From Phoronis ovalis (lineage: Eukaryota > Phoronida > Phoronidae), in assembly GCA_028565635.1 (NCBI GenBank), contig JAOXYB010019504.1, forward strand, positions 1-12,897: 12,897 bases of DNA, given 5' to 3'. Position 1 is the stretch's first letter. Each line of letters starts with the position of its first letter. The notes beneath the pieces were generated by a model, which saw only the letters and a program-made list of their open reading frames with translations, was not told the origin of the DNA and ran no database searches. The position numbers and the translations under genes are program-made. Below, piece after piece: positions 10,345 through 12,897 of the stretch.

Positions 10345-10446
10345 AATAGCATCACAATCACATTTCTTCCTCATATAATTCATCATTTTAACGAGAGATG
10401 TCAAAATCTAGCTTTTCATGAACCTACTGGTTGCCGTGAATTTACA

Positions 10447-10452
10447 GTAAGT
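10447..10452 (+). other. Candidate 5' splice site of an upstream non-coding exon
   Basis: ACA|GTAAGT is a strong donor match, lying about 100 bp downstream of the X-box pair. It could end a CDKL 5'UTR exon spliced to an acceptor near 12451 or 12471. This is inference from motif strength only. Confidence 0.2.
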
Positions 10453-10503
10453 ACTGTAGTTAATTTTATGCTTTCAAAAATTGTTCTTTAAAACAGTAAG
10501 CAT

Positions 10504-10509
10504 AATAAA
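10504..10509 (+). terminator. Second candidate poly(A) signal
   Basis: AATAAA is followed within 15-28 bp by the GT-rich stretch CTGTTGTTGTCTG (10525-10537), a good downstream element. If used by MAP4K it would make a 2.0-kb 3'UTR. Confidence 0.3.
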
Positions 10510-11144
10510 GGCTTGTCTCCGACTCTGTTGTTGTCTGACACCAACATAAATACTTGCTTGTGCTTGTTTGAAATCCATTGTTTTAAGCAAAAATAAACCT
10601 GCAATATACTATGTAAGTGACATTACAAAAATAGTTTACAAGGTTTTCCCAATAGCAATTTGCTGTTTTAAGAGCAAAAAATGAAATTAATATCTTTGCA
10701 TATTTAGCTTGATAAAAAGCAATAGTGACAGCATAGTATGCACGTAACAAGACGCATGCTAGTTCTGCTTTGAGATTGTTTAGTGGCAAATTTAAATAAA
10801 TTGTAAAGAAGAGTTTTTCTGCAGAATACTAACTTAATTGTGTAGACTATTTTTGGAGTTCTCCAATGATTTTTAATAAAGAAAGACTATAGATAACAAA
10901 AACACAATAAATTTAACCAAGACATTGAAGACTGTCAGTCATAAATAGAAATATTATTTCTTGAAGCCGGAAATACTTGAAGTGGATTGGCGCAGCAATT
11001 TTGCTATTTGTACCTCCACTTCTGTTTAGTTTATAATAACCCACTATAGCTTAATAGCTATAATACTTTTCATATTTTTCAAGCAATCTAATCAGGTGAC
11101 AATTTAGTTTCATCTTGAGGAAATGTTTCGTCAAAACAAAACAG

Positions 11145-11218
11145 TTTGTTTAACAAAATCTTTTTAACAAACATTAATTAGATTTCTAATATTTATATAA
11201 AAGATTTTGTTAAATAAA
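11145..11218. repeat. Inverted repeat, 20-bp stem with 34-nt loop
   Basis: The left arm is 11145-11164 (core TTTAACAAAATCTTTT) and the right arm 11199-11218 (core AAAAGATTTTGTTAAA). Sixteen bases pair perfectly, then one G-T wobble and three more pairs follow. The loop holds a small ATTAG/CTAAT stem. No terminal duplication is obvious. Confidence 0.75.
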
Positions 11219-12160
11219 ATTATGTAGGCATTTTAAAATGAATGTAAAATATTCTTTAGTGATGGCCATTGTTCAATACTGGCAGTAAATTAAAAAATGT
11301 CCTTTATATTTAACACCTATTACCAAGCACCTATCAATTATCATTTTGTGGCACTTTAAAAACAAAAACATCTGATAATTCTAAAGGACAAAAAATCTGC
11401 CTTTTTATTAAAATACTGTGATTCACATATTCAAACAGTTTTGTTTGTATTATTTCTATCTATGGACTGAACTTTCATAGTTTTTATGTATGATTAAATT
11501 GTTTTAGAAAACTATTGAAAACAAGAACTTGAAATATTTTAAATATTAACAGAAATAAATATCCAGAAAATTATAAAACAAAGAAACAAAATATTTTTCA
11601 TATCCACTTAATTAACCAACTAGTTTCTTTTTTTATTTTGTAAAGGTCCTCGAAACATATGAGTATTATTCCAAACTTATTATTAACGCGCCACTTCGAA
11701 CACACGTGTTGTTTATTTATATTAGCACATTTGCTTGAAAGTTGCCATTGGATTTGTATAATAACAACAATAGTGCACTTTGCACTTGCTATCAATCCGC
11801 CAGGTGTGCAAGCTTTATTTAAGTCACATTCCTCTGTAATGCATACAAACTCGATTAACTTAAGCCTTAAAACATGTGCTTTGATTAAAAAATTAAAGCA
11901 ATAGTTAGGTATGAGGCTAAACTAAGGTTAGTACTTAATTTTTGGAAATCAAAATATAGTCCCTTGGATAAACAGTGGCGTATGAATCCAAATGTAGTTC
12001 GCGAAATCAGCCATCTTGGTTCCTACAAAAAAAACAAATTGAACGAATTGTAGACTATTTATATATTTTATGACAATTATTGAGGTATTTGTGCATCGGG
12101 ATCAAGTCATGTGCTTCGATAAAAGATAAATAACAAGCACAACAAAATACGTCTTGCCTA

Positions 12161-12167
12161 GGTAAGT
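12161..12167 (+). other. Candidate 5' splice site in the CDKL upstream region
   Basis: CTAG|GTAAGTTAG is a very good donor match. Acceptor-like sites follow at 12451 (CAATATTTCAG) and 12471 (TTTTACTTTTTAG). A short 5'UTR intron before the CDKL start codon is therefore possible but unproven. Confidence 0.25.
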
Positions 12168-12179
12168 TAGGAATGTGTG

Positions 12180-12310
12180 TTAACGCTTATCGATCTGTCA
12201 GCCTCAGGTGCCCGCCGGATTGCATGCAAACCGTAAACAGAGTTATTCGTGCTTAGACTTTTAAGAATTTGACGTGTTTCTGACGACAGTTTGACGTAAG
12301 CGTACGCCCT
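12180..12310 (+). promoter_or_regulatory. CpG-enriched patch with three 11-bp-spaced TGACG motifs, candidate CDKL promoter
   Basis: About ten CpG dinucleotides fall in about 130 bp, whereas the surrounding DNA has very few. TGACG occurs at 12270, 12281 and 12292, exactly 11 bp apart. The last is TGACGTAA, a CREB/ATF-type site. The patch ends about 280 bp before the CDKL start codon, a plausible core or proximal promoter position. No TATA box is evident. Confidence 0.45.
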
Positions 12311-12554
12311 ATTAGATTCCCACACATGCTGAATAGTTTATTGTTAGATTTCTGACAAAAACGTAAAATCACAGTGTTACATAGTGTCGCATTGGTTTGG
12401 TTAAAATTTGGTATTTTTATTTTTGTGATACGGAATGCGCCAATATTTCAGTTGACTATTTTACTTTTTAGAAGGTTGGAAGCTACTGTTTCCAAATGTC
12501 TTACTGGATGTATTCACTCAGGATTCTATAAGTATTATATTAAAGTGTATGTAA

Positions 12555-12797
<243 letters not shown>

Positions 12798-12897
12798 TAA
12801 GAGCAATAACTCAGGTTCATTAAGAGCAATAACTCAGGTTCATTAAGAGCAATAACTCAGGTTCATTAAGAGCAATAACTCAGGTTCATTAAGAGCA
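12798..12897. repeat. 23-bp minisatellite in CDKL intron 1, running off the window
   Basis: Four perfect copies of a 23-bp unit, starting TAAGAGCAATAAC and ending CAGGTTCAT, occupy 12798-12889, and a fifth begins at 12890 and is cut by the window end. The array starts 36 bp after the last base of the CDKL exon. The true copy number is unknown. Confidence 0.95.

Noticed and set aside
11598-11904. Overlapping frames on both strands (65 and 81 codons)
   Set aside because: Neither has a recognisable motif, and chance frames of this length are expected. The ACACGTGT E-box palindrome at 11702-11709 was noted but has no supporting context.

Overview
This is AT-rich, intron-rich animal nuclear DNA. 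No bacterial-style gene is present. It holds the 3' end of one protein kinase gene and the 5' end of a second, both on the + strand. Neither gene is complete. The organism looks like an invertebrate: the proteins are close to, but clearly diverged from, the vertebrate ones as I remember them. The phylum cannot be fixed from these exons. The 23-bp repeat at the right edge contains a GCAATAACTC core that I loosely associate with molluscan (bivalve) repeats; this is a memory-based hint only.

Layout. Positions 1-729 are intron. Positions 730-8464 carry nine coding exons with canonical GT-AG junctions, encoding the last 273 residues of a GCK-I family MAP4K of the MAP4K3/MAP4K5 type (GLK/GCKR; Drosophila happyhour). 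This segment is the C-terminal part of the citron homology (CNH) domain, ending in [11 protein letters not shown]-stop. The kinase domain lies upstream of the window. The introns hold a 14-bp pyrimidine minisatellite, a dispersed TTTACCACAGG-type repeat with a poly-C run, and a possible small inverted-repeat element.

Positions 8465-12560 are 3'UTR plus intergenic DNA with no convincing gene. They include candidate poly(A) signals, a 20-bp-stem hairpin, two X-box (RFX-site) matches 49 bp apart, and a CpG-enriched patch with three TGACG motifs spaced exactly 11 bp apart. Positions 12594-12761 are the first coding exon of a CDKL1/CDKL4-type cyclin-dependent-kinase-like kinase. A 23-bp tandem array begins 36 bp after that exon and runs off the window.

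The most notable points are two. First, MAP4K3/5 is followed in the same orientation by CDKL1/4. By my recollection this is the arrangement at both human paralogous loci (MAP4K3-CDKL4 and MAP4K5-CDKL1), so it looks like ancient conserved microsynteny. Second, X-box motifs lie upstream of a kinase from a cilium-associated family. There is no sign that the two genes share a transcript.
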